Source of the DNA: Tolypocladium sp. Sup5 PDA-1
Taxonomy: Eukaryota; Ascomycota; Sordariomycetes; Hypocreales; Ophiocordycipitaceae
Direction: 5' to 3'
Assembly: GCA_000750105.3 (NCBI GenBank)
Contig: JPHH03000030.1
Span: 124,001-188,000 of the forward strand
DNA: 64,000 nucleotides
Shown here: one piece after another, positions 23,600-34,393 of the stretch
Numbering within the stretch: position 1 is the first letter of the stretch
Layout of the letters: each line of letters begins with the position of its first letter
Translations under genes and position numbers: made by a program
Notes under the pieces: generated by a model
What the model was told of the DNA's origin: nothing
The model's database searches: none
The model's input: only the letters and a program-made list of their open reading frames with translations

Positions 23600-24746
23600 G
23601 CTTGGAGAAGCTCATTGGATATCCTCGAGTTTCGCTGCGGAGTGCCGAGAAGGTGTGGGTGTTGAACAAATGCGATTGGCGAGTGTCAAAGGTCTTTACT
23701 TCATGTTTGCAGATAGCTAGTATTCGTAGATCAATAGTTTTGGCCTGAATGAGAGTTGGTATCACTTGTGGTTTACACGTGCATAGTATAGTGCTCGGTG
23801 GTTCGCCATGGTGCTCGGAGCCTCGGACATTGTATGGTGTTTTGGAGGCTTGGGCAAGGTTCGGCGAACCGAGCGATTGTGTCAGCGACCCCGGTACTTG
23901 CGACAGTCATGATGACCAGACGTGATGCATTTACGGATAGAGCGGAATACATCCAGAGTACAAGACCACTTCGCATGTACAAGGCGTCGACCTGCACCAA
24001 CAGGGGTCCTTGACTCACATGGATCTAGTGCCCGCGTCCGATGCGTGCCGCGATCTACCAAGTCCGATGCCCTTTTCGATCGCAGCCGAGACTCGGACCG
24101 TTTAGACTACTGCTGACGCCGCGCCGCCCAGCTCCGAGGCTATATCAGCGTCGGCCTTACTTAACCGCAGCACCCCCCGTCTACGCCCTTAGGGGCGCAG
24201 TAGACCCTAGTCTTACGTCCCTGCTAGCCATAGCCCGCGCGAGGCATCCGGATCCCGCAGCACGGAGTTGCTGCCCCGCCGTGGCTTTGCGCCACCAAAG
24301 ACCTTGGGCATTCGTAAGCCCGGGAGCCGTTCGCCGTCGGCTGCCCGTGTACGACCGTTGCTTACGACGGGTTTTGAGCAACGTGCTGCGATGGAGAGCG
24401 ACAAAAACGTCTTTTCCAGAGGCGATAACGCAAAGCCGGATGAGTAGCAGATACGCTACGGTATGTCGATGGAGGTGTGTGGGTTGGATTCTCGACTCTG
24501 CTTGGCTGGGGGCGGTACTGTCCTAGTCTGGATAGTGAGGCCGAAGGATTCAGGTCAAAGGGGCTATAGGGCGCAGGCCGTGTTCCTCAGCATTTACATG
24601 TAGTCCAACGGATAAGTGTTCTGTGACTCTTTTAAACGCCCCTCTGAAATTCCTTCAGAAATACAAAGAGTCTCGGATAACATCTTATCCAACTTTCCGC
24701 AAGTCATTCCGCAAGAAGAGCACAATCATAGCTTGTTGACGCGAAA
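23600..24746. other. Intergenic, upstream of DAHP synthase
   Basis: About 1.15 kb without a supported gene. The part at 24040-24540 is GC-rich and open in several frames on both strands, but lacks motifs and good splice sites. A CGG-N4-CCG inverted pair (23862-23871) has the form of a zinc-cluster target, but one such match is expected by chance. The last 200 bp should hold the DAHP synthase promoter. Confidence 0.35.
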
Positions 24747-26143
24747 ATGGTGCAAACTCATACCCAAGTAAGTCATGGGACCCATCTGGTCGGCTAGCTA
24801 AGGCCCATCTCCCACCGATACTAACGTATTCTCGCTTTTATCAGGTCTCTGAGTTGCGGCTCCTAACAGATGCCGCCCCTAAAGTAAAGGCCAGCATCCC
24901 AGCAACCACAATCCGCGAGATCAAGCCACCAACATCTGGCATCACCACATGGACGCCAGATTCCTGGCGCACCAAGCATGCGGCCCAAGCAGTCGAGTAC
25001 GGTAACATTGACGCGTTGCATGAGACGTGCTCCTACTTGCGCAAGCTGCCCCCTCTGGTGAGCCCCTCGGAGGTAGAGCAAGCTCGTGGTCAGTTCTACC
25101 ACGTTGCTCAAGGTCGCGCCTTTATCATCCAAGGCGGCGACTGCGCTGAGAGCTTTGACGACATCCGATATGATATCATCAGGCGGAAAGTCGATCTCCT
25201 TCGGCTTCAGAGTCACATCCTTGAGGAAGCGCTGGGCAAGCCCGTCATCCCCCTTGGCCGCATCGCAGGACAGTATGCAAAGCCCAGGTCCAACCCCTTT
25301 GAGACACTCCCAACTGGAGAGGTTATCCACGCATTTAGGGGGCACAACGTCAACTCCGAGGACCCAAGCGACCGCCAACCGGACCCCAATCGGTTGCTCC
25401 TGGGGTACTTCTATGCAGCTGCCTCTCAAAACACAATCCGGCATCTCCCCGGGCCTTCGGGCTCGGTGGTGGGACGATGGAACAGCAAATCCTCTCTGTA
25501 CACGTCCCATGAGGCGCTGCATCTTCCATATGAGTCTTCTCTGACGCGCGATCACTACAACCTCTCCGCCACCACCATCTGGCTTGGCGAGCGGACTCGT
25601 CAGCGTGACGGTGCCCACGTCGAGTACGCCCGAGGTCTGCGAAACCCGGTCGGGGTCAAGATCGGCCCAACAGCCACGGCTGCTGAGGTTGTGGCTCTGC
25701 TGCACGTCCTGGCCCCCGATCGCGCCAAGTATGGCAAGATTACCATCATCACACGCATGGGTCACGCGCGCGTAAAGGCCGTGCTGCCGGCGATTATCAG
25801 AGCGGTCCAGTTGAGCGGCCATGTGCCCGTCTGGATGAGCGACCCATGCCATGGAAACACCTTTACCACCTCGACCGGCGTGAAGACGCGTCGGGTACAG
25901 GACATGTTGGCCGAGTTGCAGGAGACGTACCTCGCACATCGGAGCCTGGGGAGTCACTTGGGTGGTATCCATCTTGAGCAGACGGGAGATGATGTCTCGG
26001 AGTGTATGGATGATGCATTCAATGCGGATGAGCAAGATCTAGGCCGATGCTACCGGTCACTTTGCGACCCGCGTCTGTCGAATGAGCAGGCGTTGGGATT
26101 GGTTGAGCAATTTGCTGAGTTTGTGAGGACGCATGGCGAGTAA
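24747..26143 (+). CDS. Class II DAHP synthase (3-deoxy-7-phosphoheptulonate synthase)
   Basis: Two exons encode 439 aa: a 7-codon first exon (24747-24767) and 24845-26143. The intron has GTAAGT, a perfect TACTAAC branch and a TCAG acceptor. It condenses phosphoenolpyruvate with erythrose 4-phosphate, the first step to chorismate. Class II hallmarks: GGDCAESF (metal Cys), RIAGQYAKPRS, SHEALHLPYE, WLGERTRQ, NPVGVKIGP, RMGHARVKAVLP, WMSDPCHGN (metal His), GGIHLEQTGDDVSEC (metal Glu) and CDPRLSNEQAL (metal Asp). All four metal ligands known for the family are present, so it should be active. Fungi usually run shikimate flux with class I enzymes, though some also have class II. Next to a dioxygenase and 13 kb from aminodeoxychorismate synthase, it may be a dedicated supply copy. 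A housekeeping role cannot be excluded. Confidence 0.93.
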
Positions 26144-26845
26144 GGGGGAATAAATGAGGGGTACCTGAGCTTGTGCAAGATAGAGAGCCGGAGTTTCTTA
26201 CTGTCAGGATAGGGCTAACTGATTTCTTCTTGGCTGAATATATGAGCATTCGAGTCAATCATGACAGCTCTCCCTTGAAAATGCAACCAGTTAAAACGTC
26301 CAACGTATGATGTCTTCAGCAGATACAATGTGTCTAGGGAGCGGTAGACGGGAAGTTTGCAAAAAGGACCGGCTTGTATCTAGTACTAAGCACAGAATAG
26401 TCTGTGCGAATGCCAATTAAGGAAGGGCATTTCATGCTCAATCTAAAACGGCGGAGTTGTCAGGCGTCGTACCAACATCGTCACTCCCATATCACCCTTG
26501 GCCAGCAGCGAAAGCTTCTGGGGACGAAGCTAGCCCTTCACCAAAGGGGTCGAAATAGCGGCTGAGCTCTCGAACCTCATTCCGCAAAGGAAATCGCGAC
26601 ATTTTAAGTAGCTCCTTGGATCTGATTTCATCGAGCAAGGAATTAGTTGAAAGTGGAGCCCCGTCTAATACTAGCGAGCCTCTTGCAACCAGTCGGCAGG
26701 AGAGGATGAAGCGTATCCCGCGGGAAGGTTTATTGTAAAAATCACCAGAAGAAGCTCGTTAGGTAGAGAGAGTACCATCGCTGCCGATCACGGGAGAACA
26801 ACATCATTTCCAAAACGTTTTAGCATTTCGCCAGAAACTATTTAA
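26144..26845. other. Convergent intergenic region
   Basis: About 0.7 kb between the 3' ends of the DAHP synthase and the next minus-strand gene. No gene is supported; it should hold both transcription ends. Confidence 0.4.
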
Positions 26846-29065
26846 TTACTCCCATGCGGATATATACGGCATGTATTTCAGTGGTAATACCTCATTGTCC
26901 CCTCGTACTTTCTTGCCCTCATCCTCCCAAGACACATTCTTGACCAAACTTGTCCAAGCCATGATTATACACCTTGCCACCTCCCCACAATCCTCCACGC
27001 TAATACTCCCTGGGTCAGTACGCAACGTAGCTGTGACGCTGCCTAGAGTTTTCTCGATGACATCCGTGGAAATAGTAACAGGTTCCCGCCTCCTTCTAGC
27101 TTTAACCGCAAGGCTATAGTGCTTAGAGATCTCAGTAACGCATGCCTCAAACACTAGCTGCACCGACGATTTTTTGGTACTTGTCGTGCCGTTGCCATTT
27201 CCGGGATCTTCAGCGGGTATAGTGGCTATTAGATAGTCGAGGATAGTCGTATGCATGCTGAGTTCTGTAACCACGTCGTTTATATCTCGATCATCGGAGA
27301 GGACATGGAGGTGCTCGACGCTGGCAGGCGTGTGTCCTCTTTTATGCATCCAATCCATATATCGTGTGCCGAAGAGTGGAATAGATTTCACCCCTGGAAC
27401 CCTTCTCCTCGCATGTTCGCAAATGGCTTGCATAAGAGAGTAGAATGCAGATAATCCCGCTTCGTTCCTCAGTGTCCCACCAATGGTGTATCTCACCACG
27501 TCAATGAGAGGCTGAGTTGCCATCGGCACAAGCCCTCCGAATGCAATTCCGGCCACCGCCTCACTCCAAGTGCTCAACTTCTTGGTATTCTCTACCCAGC
27601 AGGATAAGCTCCCTTCGGTCTCTCCCATCGTATCGCTTTTCAGCGTGGGGAAACAGTAATCGTTCTTGGTCGAGCTGCTAAATAGCGACAGGGATGCAGG
27701 GATATGCCAAAGGGCGTGATCATAATTGTGGTCATCGAAATGCGCGCCTAATTCGATGTCGTGCTGCGTCTCAGCTGAGACGACGACAGTGTAAGTCAGG
27801 ATACGATTGCCCCTCACAACCGTCTGTGCGAATGGAAGGCAGCCGCAAGCCATGTGTTTGGCGAAAAGGATAGAATAGCCGGAGCCTGCTGCATTTTTGT
27901 GCTCCTGATCTGGTCGTTCGTAGACGAGTCGGACGCGGTTGTAGAAATCGGCGTCCGAAGTCAAGACCGTCCCAAATGCACCCGTCCCATTCGGCTGGAA
28001 GGGGTGGTGAAGTGTGAGCTGGATGCCAAGAAACAGAGCCAATGATTCCAATTCATGCCCAAAAATCTGGATGCACGGCTTCTCGTTGTACGTCCAGAGC
28101 ACTCTCTGATCTTTAAACCAAGGAGATGCAGGCTTGGAATTATCGTGACTGGACGATTTAAATTCCCTGAGACGTTTCAAGCTTCTAACGAGCAGCGGAC
28201 CAACGAGAGTGCGAGACTGTATCCCGTTTGCCGATTGTTGTTTCCAGTTTTCCACATCAGCGTTGTGTCCCCGACTGCAGACTGTCGCCTTATTTTTGGT
28301 TGACCGTTTTAGTGTTCATTTGTAGTAGAGAAGGTGGGGATCGATATTAGGAATTCCTTCGACAAGCGGCGAAATAGACTTAAAAGTCTCAATAGGAGTG
28401 ACCGTACTCTGCTGGGACGAGGGTTCGGTGCAAGGAATAGACCTCAGCCCTAAATAATGGAGGAAATTTTCAACCTTTCGGAGTAGGGACCGGATATAAA
28501 GTTTCAGTTGTCGTAATGTTGCCCTGACCTTTGCCTTGACCTTTGCCTTGACCTTTGATAAATAGGCCCTAGGTTTTCCGTGTTCAGCTTTGTGCTTTTT
28601 TTCTTGTACGTCGTCCTTGGCTTTGTTGACGAAGTTGGATAAGCTCTCCCCTTGCAAGTCCTGTTCCGTTCCCTCCTGCGAGTATGTCCACCACACGTAC
28701 TCGAGGAAAAATGCTTCGTATAGAGTATGCCACGAAACTCTCTGGTAGCCTGTTTTCATCCATGCTACCATAGAGGAAGTGAAAATCCCGTCATCTCCAG
28801 CTTTAATCAAGCTAGATACCGTTGGCAGGTCTGGTGGTTGGGGTACTCGCTGTAATGGGGCCTTGAACCAAACCGGAATCTTCATCGTGAAATATCCCAT
28901 CCAATCCTTCTCGTAGTGCGTTGGCCCCAACTTCTTCTCAAAGTTGCGTTTGTTAATCTGCTGCCCGGCGATGACAAGTCCCGCGATGCCGCCGACCGCC
29001 GTCACAACACCAGACGAGATGCTGATGACATATATTCTGTGTAAAATCTTGTACCAGGTGTACAT
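26846..29065 (-). CDS. Large fungal protein of unknown function, membrane-anchored
   Basis: Two long open stretches, 29065-28319 and 28315-26846, lie in the same frame and are split by a single TGA at 28318-28316. The downstream part has no ATG for over 100 codons, so it is not a separate gene. Either a 126-nt intron (about 28407-28282, GTACGG to GACAG, in phase) removes the stop, or the TGA is a mutation. The N-terminus has one membrane segment (ISISSGVVTAVGGIAGLVIAG). The block KLGPTHYEKDWMGYFT follows, then a Lys-rich repeat (KVKAKVKAKVRA). The C-terminal half contains ELESLALFLGIQLT, GTGAFGTVL, GSGYSILFAKHMACGCLPF and EAVAGIAFGGLVPMA. I recall these blocks from a widespread, uncharacterised fungal family. 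The function is unknown; no catalytic motif is seen. Involvement in the surrounding pathway is doubtful. Confidence 0.65.
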
Positions 29066-29949
29066 TTTCAGATGGGTGACAATGAAATGGATTACATTGC
29101 GTATAAAACGGCGTGACTAGTATTATAGGTCCGGCTAATATCCTTTGATGCTGGCGTGTGGATAGAGATGTAGAGATGCAGGAGGACCCTGAAACCCAGG
29201 ACCTATCTATACGTGAACTGAAAGAGTCAGGCCTGCTTAATCCCAATTTTTGAATCGTCAACTCACTCATTCATCGTATCAGACCACCTTAACGACTCGA
29301 AGCCGCGAAACTTAGTTTCCTGTTTTGGCAGAGCTGAGAACGCACGCCTTTCGCTAAGTTTCCCACCGAGTAATGATGAAGTCATTCAGTTTGGGACAGA
29401 GTTGCCGATGATGGCCTGTTTAGGATCCGAGGTCCCCGTTGGAGGAGCACTTCAAAAATTTCTTCCTACTGATGCTACCATCACAATTCGTCACACCGCT
29501 AAAAAGACTCGTACATGACCTCGAGATAAAAAAAAAAAAAAAATCTTCATATAGCTCCAATCACCTCGCAAATTACCAAGCATTTAGTCGCTAGGAATTG
29601 ATTCTGGCCCTATGCACTGTATTTCTGAGCGAAACGCGGGAACAAGGGCATTTAAAAACTGCATTTTCTCAACTGAGGAATGACGCAGAGAAGTATCGCG
29701 TCTTGTTGTCAAGGCTGTCCCGCTGCCAGCGGAACGGACTAAAAGCTACAAACGGCATTGCTGCTTTAGCAGTATTGAGGAGATAATGGCGACGTGGATG
29801 TAGGTAAAGATGCCGAAGGGGAAGGTCGGTCATCGCCGGCTTGTATACTGCGTATTCAACAGTGTGAACCAAGAAAGGTCAATGAACATGGATTTTCTCA
29901 TTCTAAGGCACCCTGCCCAGTACACCACCTTGTCCCACCTCCGACCGCC
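29066..29949. other. Intergenic, no supported gene
   Basis: About 0.9 kb. It includes an adenine homopolymer near 29527-29542, directly after CTCGAGATA. No RNA gene or coding region is recognisable. It contains the upstream region of the unknown gene and the 3' flank of the methyltransferase. Confidence 0.4.
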
Positions 29950-31018
29950 TCATGAGGCAAGCGGCTTCCGGCCGTAGACATAGTTTAGCCTTGGCCGATA
30001 CCCATAGGTCTTGATTTCAACCTCAAGTGCGTCCAAGAACTTGTGAAACTCTTCTGCATTCGCAGCAACGCCGGGGATTCCTCCTTCTGCAGATGCATTA
30101 TGTCAGTAAGCTCGACCCATACAACTCCGAGGGCGATGTGATGGGAGCGGGTCGGTCACAACTTACCAGGAATCTTCTCATCCAAAGTTCGGAAGCATTC
30201 AACCCACAGCTCAGCTGAAACATTCCTCTGATCCTCCACCTTTGCCAGAGCTCCATACCCGTGATCAAACTGCACCTTGCCCACGTCCTCCAGCCCTGCA
30301 TCCTTCAACCACCCCTCCAACTTGTACGCCACGTGGATGTCCATTCCAAAGCTAGCTGTAGACCATTCCTGCAGCTTAGCCTGCTTTCTCAACTGGGGCC
30401 TTGTCACTTCATCAGCGAGGTTCTGGGGGTCGATCCATTCGGCCTCAACGAGCTGGATGTAGCCGCCCGGCTTGAGGGCCGAGACGAGGTTCGAGATGAC
30501 GAGAGGCCACTCTGCGGACTTGATGCCCCATATGAGAAGGCGCTGGTGGATGACATCGAAGGTGGACGTCCAGTTCCAAGAGGAGGGAAAGGGCGTGCGG
30601 ATGTCGTGACTGCGGAGGTCCACGGCAGGGGGAGCGCCAGCACTTGAAGGAGGGAACAGACCAGAGCCGATGTCGACGCCGAAGCGTTCAAGATGGTGAC
30701 TGGGAAGCTGGCGTGGAAGGTCACGCAGCCAAGTACCTGATTGCGCATTAGTGACTGTGTAACGTTCTTCTTATTCACTTAGAGCGCACCGTCGGCGGCG
30801 CCCGAGTCTAGCACCCGCAACGACTTGCGCTGATGGATGACAGGCACTACGAGCAGCTGCCCATCCGTCGTCGAGTTCATGAAATAATGTTGGCGTTGCA
30901 GCCGTTCAATCTCCTGGGCGTGGTGAGGGAGCATGTAGCTCCCCTCGGTGCCCGAGAATGGCGGAAGAGACGCGGAGCCAGTGACGGCTACGGGAGCGCT
31001 GGTAGCTGCTGTAGCCAT
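29950..31018 (-). CDS. LaeA-like SAM-dependent methyltransferase
   Basis: Three exons (31018-30790, 30736-30167, 30086-29950) encode 311 aa. Both introns (53 and 80 nt) close the frame. The N-terminus has HHAQEIERLQRQHYFMNSTTDG, a block typical of fungal LaeA-like methyltransferases. The Rossmann core follows: motif I VLDSGAADGTWL near residue 70, acidic motif II VDIGSGLFPP, a DLRSHDI stretch, FDVIHQRLLIWGI, and post-motif ALKPGGYIQLVEAEW. The C-terminus ends GYRPRLNYVYGRKPLAS. Members are either regulators of secondary metabolism or small-molecule O/N-methyltransferases within clusters; the sequence alone does not decide. The position beside ligase, dioxygenase and chorismate enzymes favours a tailoring enzyme (inference). 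Its start lies 1.36 kb from the divergent unknown gene. Confidence 0.88.
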
Positions 31019-32373
31019 TGCGTAGCTTTTCTTACTTTGAATAAGGCAGATTAAAGGATTGAAGAAGCAAAGAGCTCGAAAATCGGCATCAATGTGTTCT
31101 GTTGTCCCTTCTACCCGCTCAAGTCTGTCGGGGCCATGTCTTTGACAATATGGAACTGATATCTGCCCCTAAAGTCTTTGGGTGCTCCTAGATAAGCAAG
31201 CGACCTGATTGGAAATACCCGGAGCCTATTTCGCCATTCGAGCTAGAAAAGACTCAAACAACCGCGCATGCGCTTATGCCACGAATCCGTCAGTGCCGGG
31301 AACGTAGACCCCACAGCGGCACCACGGGCCCACGATCGGACGCCACCTACCACAGCCCTGCTATGCGAGCTGGACTTGCGCCGTACATGTACATGCCGCA
31401 GTGCTGACGCGGGGGAATTAGAATCAGGCTGCCGCTTGTTCGCATCACCGTTTTACGTAGGGAGCATGGTGTCACTGGCAGCCTCGCCAGATCCGAGTCT
31501 AACACTGCCGTATGCTTCCGCTTCGGGAACGGCCCCGCGGCCCCACACCGGTGCCCCAAGTCCGAGATCTCGGAGTTGCATGACCTTTCACGGTCGCGCA
31601 ACTCCGACACACCCAACGCTGCAGAATAACAGCGGCACAGCAGCTGAGCAGCCCATCTGTGGCCGTCTGGTGGAAGTGTCAGCCCTCTGCTGACTGACGG
31701 CTCCATGACCATGGAATCAGCATTATGGAAGCCATTCCTGTTCCTCCAAACTAGTGACGCCAGAAGGAAGTAGTGTGGTAATTGATTACAGCAAACGCGG
31801 GAAAACTCGACGTCTCGGTGCTGTACAGGTCTCACCCGGGCTGCTGGCCTCTGTCGAAACAAGGGTCGATGGGGTCGTCGTTGCCAATAACAAAATGGGA
31901 AATCACTGAAACATGCCCTTCGGACATCAGCAGCCTCTTCCAAGGACCAACTCGGTCCTTAAATGGCGCTCTTTCGGATGCTTCAGTGCATTTGACGACG
32001 CGGCCTATCCATCAATTTCCTTTCATTCCCCGTCCCGCCTTGCCAATACGTTACATGTTGACACCCTTCCCCGCAAGTCGACTTTCCCTCTGCCCTACCA
32101 GAGTCTGCTTCCGACGCCGTTTAGCCGGATAAACCATCACCAGTTGCCCTGTTCTCAGCGCCTCTACACTTCTGGTGTTCTGTGTACGCCGGGAGCCCAC
32201 TTGCTATACCACCCATAGCCGTTGTCGTTCCAGCTAGCAGCCAGTCCACCAGCCCCGACCGCCAGGTCACTGCACTACCCGCGCTCTTCCCTCAACCGCT
32301 GTCTTATTTCCCCATCTTCTCCCAATCTGACTCTTTGACTTTTCGCTTCCGAGCTTTCGCTCGTCATCCGAAC
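31019..32373. promoter_or_regulatory. Divergent intergenic region, methyltransferase / unknown gene
   Basis: About 1.36 kb between two start codons facing away from each other. Overlapping frames near 31270-32220 show no motif. The CT-rich stretch at about 32280-32370, just before the ATG of the plus-strand gene, looks like a fungal pyrimidine-rich promoter or leader. Confidence 0.35.
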
Positions 32374-33966
32374 ATGGTCGCCGCTCTTACGCCCCCTCTC
32401 ATCTCGGCCACTCCCTATCGCTTGGCTAACCTCGCCAATCTTGCTCTCGGCCATACTCTTCTTCCCTCTTGGACATTCCCAGGAGGAAACTTACCCATGG
32501 ATGCCTCATCAACGCCGCCAGTACCCAAACTCAATGGCCGTTCTTCTTCGCCTGGCACTTCCTTCTCGGACGCAATCCAACTGCCCCCAGGAGTCTACAG
32601 CATCCGCCAGCTCGTTGCGAGTGCCAGCCCCCTCCTCAATGTCGTCATCACCCGCCTCGGCCAGGATCCTCCTGCCGAGCCTCCAGCCCGCTCTGTTCTG
32701 GTGGACGGCCTCGCCGCCTCTCTCGCCACCAGTGGCAGAGAGTCAACTTTGCCCCTATCCCACTCGCCCCAGGACACGGCCCGGAGAGAGATTGTCTTCC
32801 AGGCCAATCACATCGCCAAAACCATCATCACGTATGTCCACGACAACGTCAGGCCCTCCATTGGAAGCCAGAACATTCGTTTTAGGAGCCCCTGCGAGGG
32901 TCATCTCTGGACCCCCGCCGTCGCCGCTCTCCTACTCGGACCGCGTAGCGACTCCCACCTCATGGAGCTTTACAACGAATGGCTTCACCGCATGATTCTC
33001 CTGAGGGATAGCCTTCTGCCATTTGAGAACTACGAAGAGGTGCCTCTCGTCATACCGGAAGGTTCCAACCGCGGCATCCGCGACCTTGAGGAACCCCGCA
33101 AGTTCTTCCTCGTCCGCTGCCTCACCGGGGCCATCCAGCACATGGCCATCGTCGACCTTGCAAAGGTCTTCACGGCGCGTAATCTCCCTCGAGGGGGCTA
33201 CGGCTTTCAGTACTCCCAGGGCGTGATCCTCCCTGCATTTTTGTCGGGCTCTCGTTCCCTCCATCTGCTCCGCTATCACCCCGCGCGCTTCTACAACTCC
33301 GAAACCGAGGTGCTATTCGACTACGAGCACCAAGAGTACATCAACGCGCCTCGCTCAGAGTTGTCGCCTCGCTCAGGGGGAGTTGGAAATGAAGTCGTCT
33401 CGACCAACGGCCGATGGAACCTTAGTTCCCTGCTCGCTGTTGACACCCGCGTCACGGAGTCCTCTCTTGACATAGACGCAGGCAACGACGCCCTGCGGCG
33501 CACCGTCAAGTTGAGGCTGACTCTCGACTCGGGAACTTGCGTCGCCGTTGACCTTGGTCAAATCACCCGCGGTCGCCGCTACGCCTACGAAGTGAGGTCC
33601 GAGAAGAAGCTCAACGGCGCCGGATCTTCCCCTGACAAGTCTCCCGAAGTCCAACCCTTGTCGGGGTCCACAGCTCTGGAGTCCCCTGTCACAAACGGCC
33701 TTCCCACCACCTTTATCCATAGCACGGCGGACATCCTGTCCAGGCCTGGGTTGGTAATCTCGCCTCGCACAAAGGCAGGGCAGGGGAATACGGTACACAT
33801 CATTCCCACTACCGATCCCATCATCAAGCTGGCCCTACTGGGAAAGCTTTATCCAGAGAACGTGATCCTGCTCAAGAACAGAGATGACATAGACGCTCTA
33901 GGCAAGGCCGGCAAGGGGTTTTCAGAGAGGCTCGTGATACTGGAACAAAACGTTGCAACAGCGTAG
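32374..33966 (+). CDS. Conserved fungal protein of unknown function
   Basis: A single exon encodes 530 aa. The frame stays open 64 codons further upstream but without an ATG, so 32374 (MVAALTPP) is chosen as the first in-frame ATG. It has a disordered N-terminus, then a folded-looking part: LPPGVYSIRQLVASASPLLNVVI, ARREIVFQANHIAKTII, NPCEG-like SPCEGHLWTPAVAALLLG, and RRYAYEVRSEKK near residue 408. The Pro/Ser-rich tail ends with TDPIIKLALLGKLYPENVILL. There is no signal peptide, membrane segment or enzyme motif. I cannot assign a function. It lies inside the proposed metabolite cluster, between methyltransferase and regulator, but looks like a general ascomycete protein rather than a tailoring enzyme. 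Confidence 0.75.
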   Translation: MVAALTPPLISATPYRLANLANLALGHTLLPSWTFPGGNLPMDASSTPPVPKLNGRSSSPGTSFSDAIQLPPGVYSIRQLVASASPLLNVVITRLGQDPPAEPPARSVLVDGLAASLATSGRESTLPLSHSPQDTARREIVFQANHIAKTIITYVHDNVRPSIGSQNIRFRSPCEGHLWTPAVAALLLGPRSDSHLMELYNEWLHRMILLRDSLLPFENYEEVPLVIPEGSNRGIRDLEEPRKFFLVRCLTGAIQHMAIVDLAKVFTARNLPRGGYGFQYSQGVILPAFLSGSRSLHLLRYHPARFYNSETEVLFDYEHQEYINAPRSELSPRSGGVGNEVVSTNGRWNLSSLLAVDTRVTESSLDIDAGNDALRRTVKLRLTLDSGTCVAVDLGQITRGRRYAYEVRSEKKLNGAGSSPDKSPEVQPLSGSTALESPVTNGLPTTFIHSTADILSRPGLVISPRTKAGQGNTVHIIPTTDPIIKLALLGKLYPENVILLKNRDDIDALGKAGKGFSERLVILEQNVATA

Positions 33967-34393
33967 TTGGTCATGTGAGAGTTCAGTCTGTCGCAAGGAC
34001 AGGGTGTGGGATGGGAATGGGAGAAGCGTACAACGGCCAGGGATGGTTGGTGAGCACAGGGAGTAAGGAAGCGTGGAAAGTCAATTGCATCATGGAAGTT
34101 ATCGGCTTCATTGCGGGGCCTTACATGTAGTCCCGGTGGTGTTTGAAAGTTGTAGGTTCCGGCTTCTATTGAGTCTGGTGCAACTGAATTGTCTCAACGC
34201 CGGCCAGTTGTTGAGCTTCAACACTTCACACTCGTAGCGTATTGCATAGTCCAGCTTCATACAATGCTTATTTAAACATAACTTCTCGTGTCAGAAAAAG
34301 CTTGTAGGCGACATGATGGATTTAATCTAAAACTATCCACTAAATGCGTGTCTACTATACAGAGGAACGGGAACTCGCCGTGGCGTGTAGTAC
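33967..34393. other. Convergent intergenic region
   Basis: About 430 bp between the 3' ends of the unknown gene and the Zn2Cys6 regulator. No coding or RNA feature is seen. Confidence 0.4.

Noticed and set aside
23862..23871. CGG-N4-CCG as a binding site for the cluster regulator
   Set aside because: A single short match is expected by chance, and it is downstream of the dioxygenase rather than in a proximal promoter.
24041..24526. 161-codon open frame before DAHP synthase
   Set aside because: Open on both strands in a GC-rich patch, composition unlike a protein, no family features.
24863..26035. 390-codon minus-strand frame
   Set aside because: Shadow of the DAHP synthase exon; the real enzyme motifs are on the plus strand.
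28316..28318. TGA as a selenocysteine codon
   Set aside because: Filamentous ascomycetes are not known to use selenocysteine; an intron or nonsense mutation is simpler.
28316..29065. A separate 249-aa membrane protein gene
   Set aside because: The next long frame continues in the same phase after one TGA and lacks its own start, so one gene with an intron or a mutation fits better.
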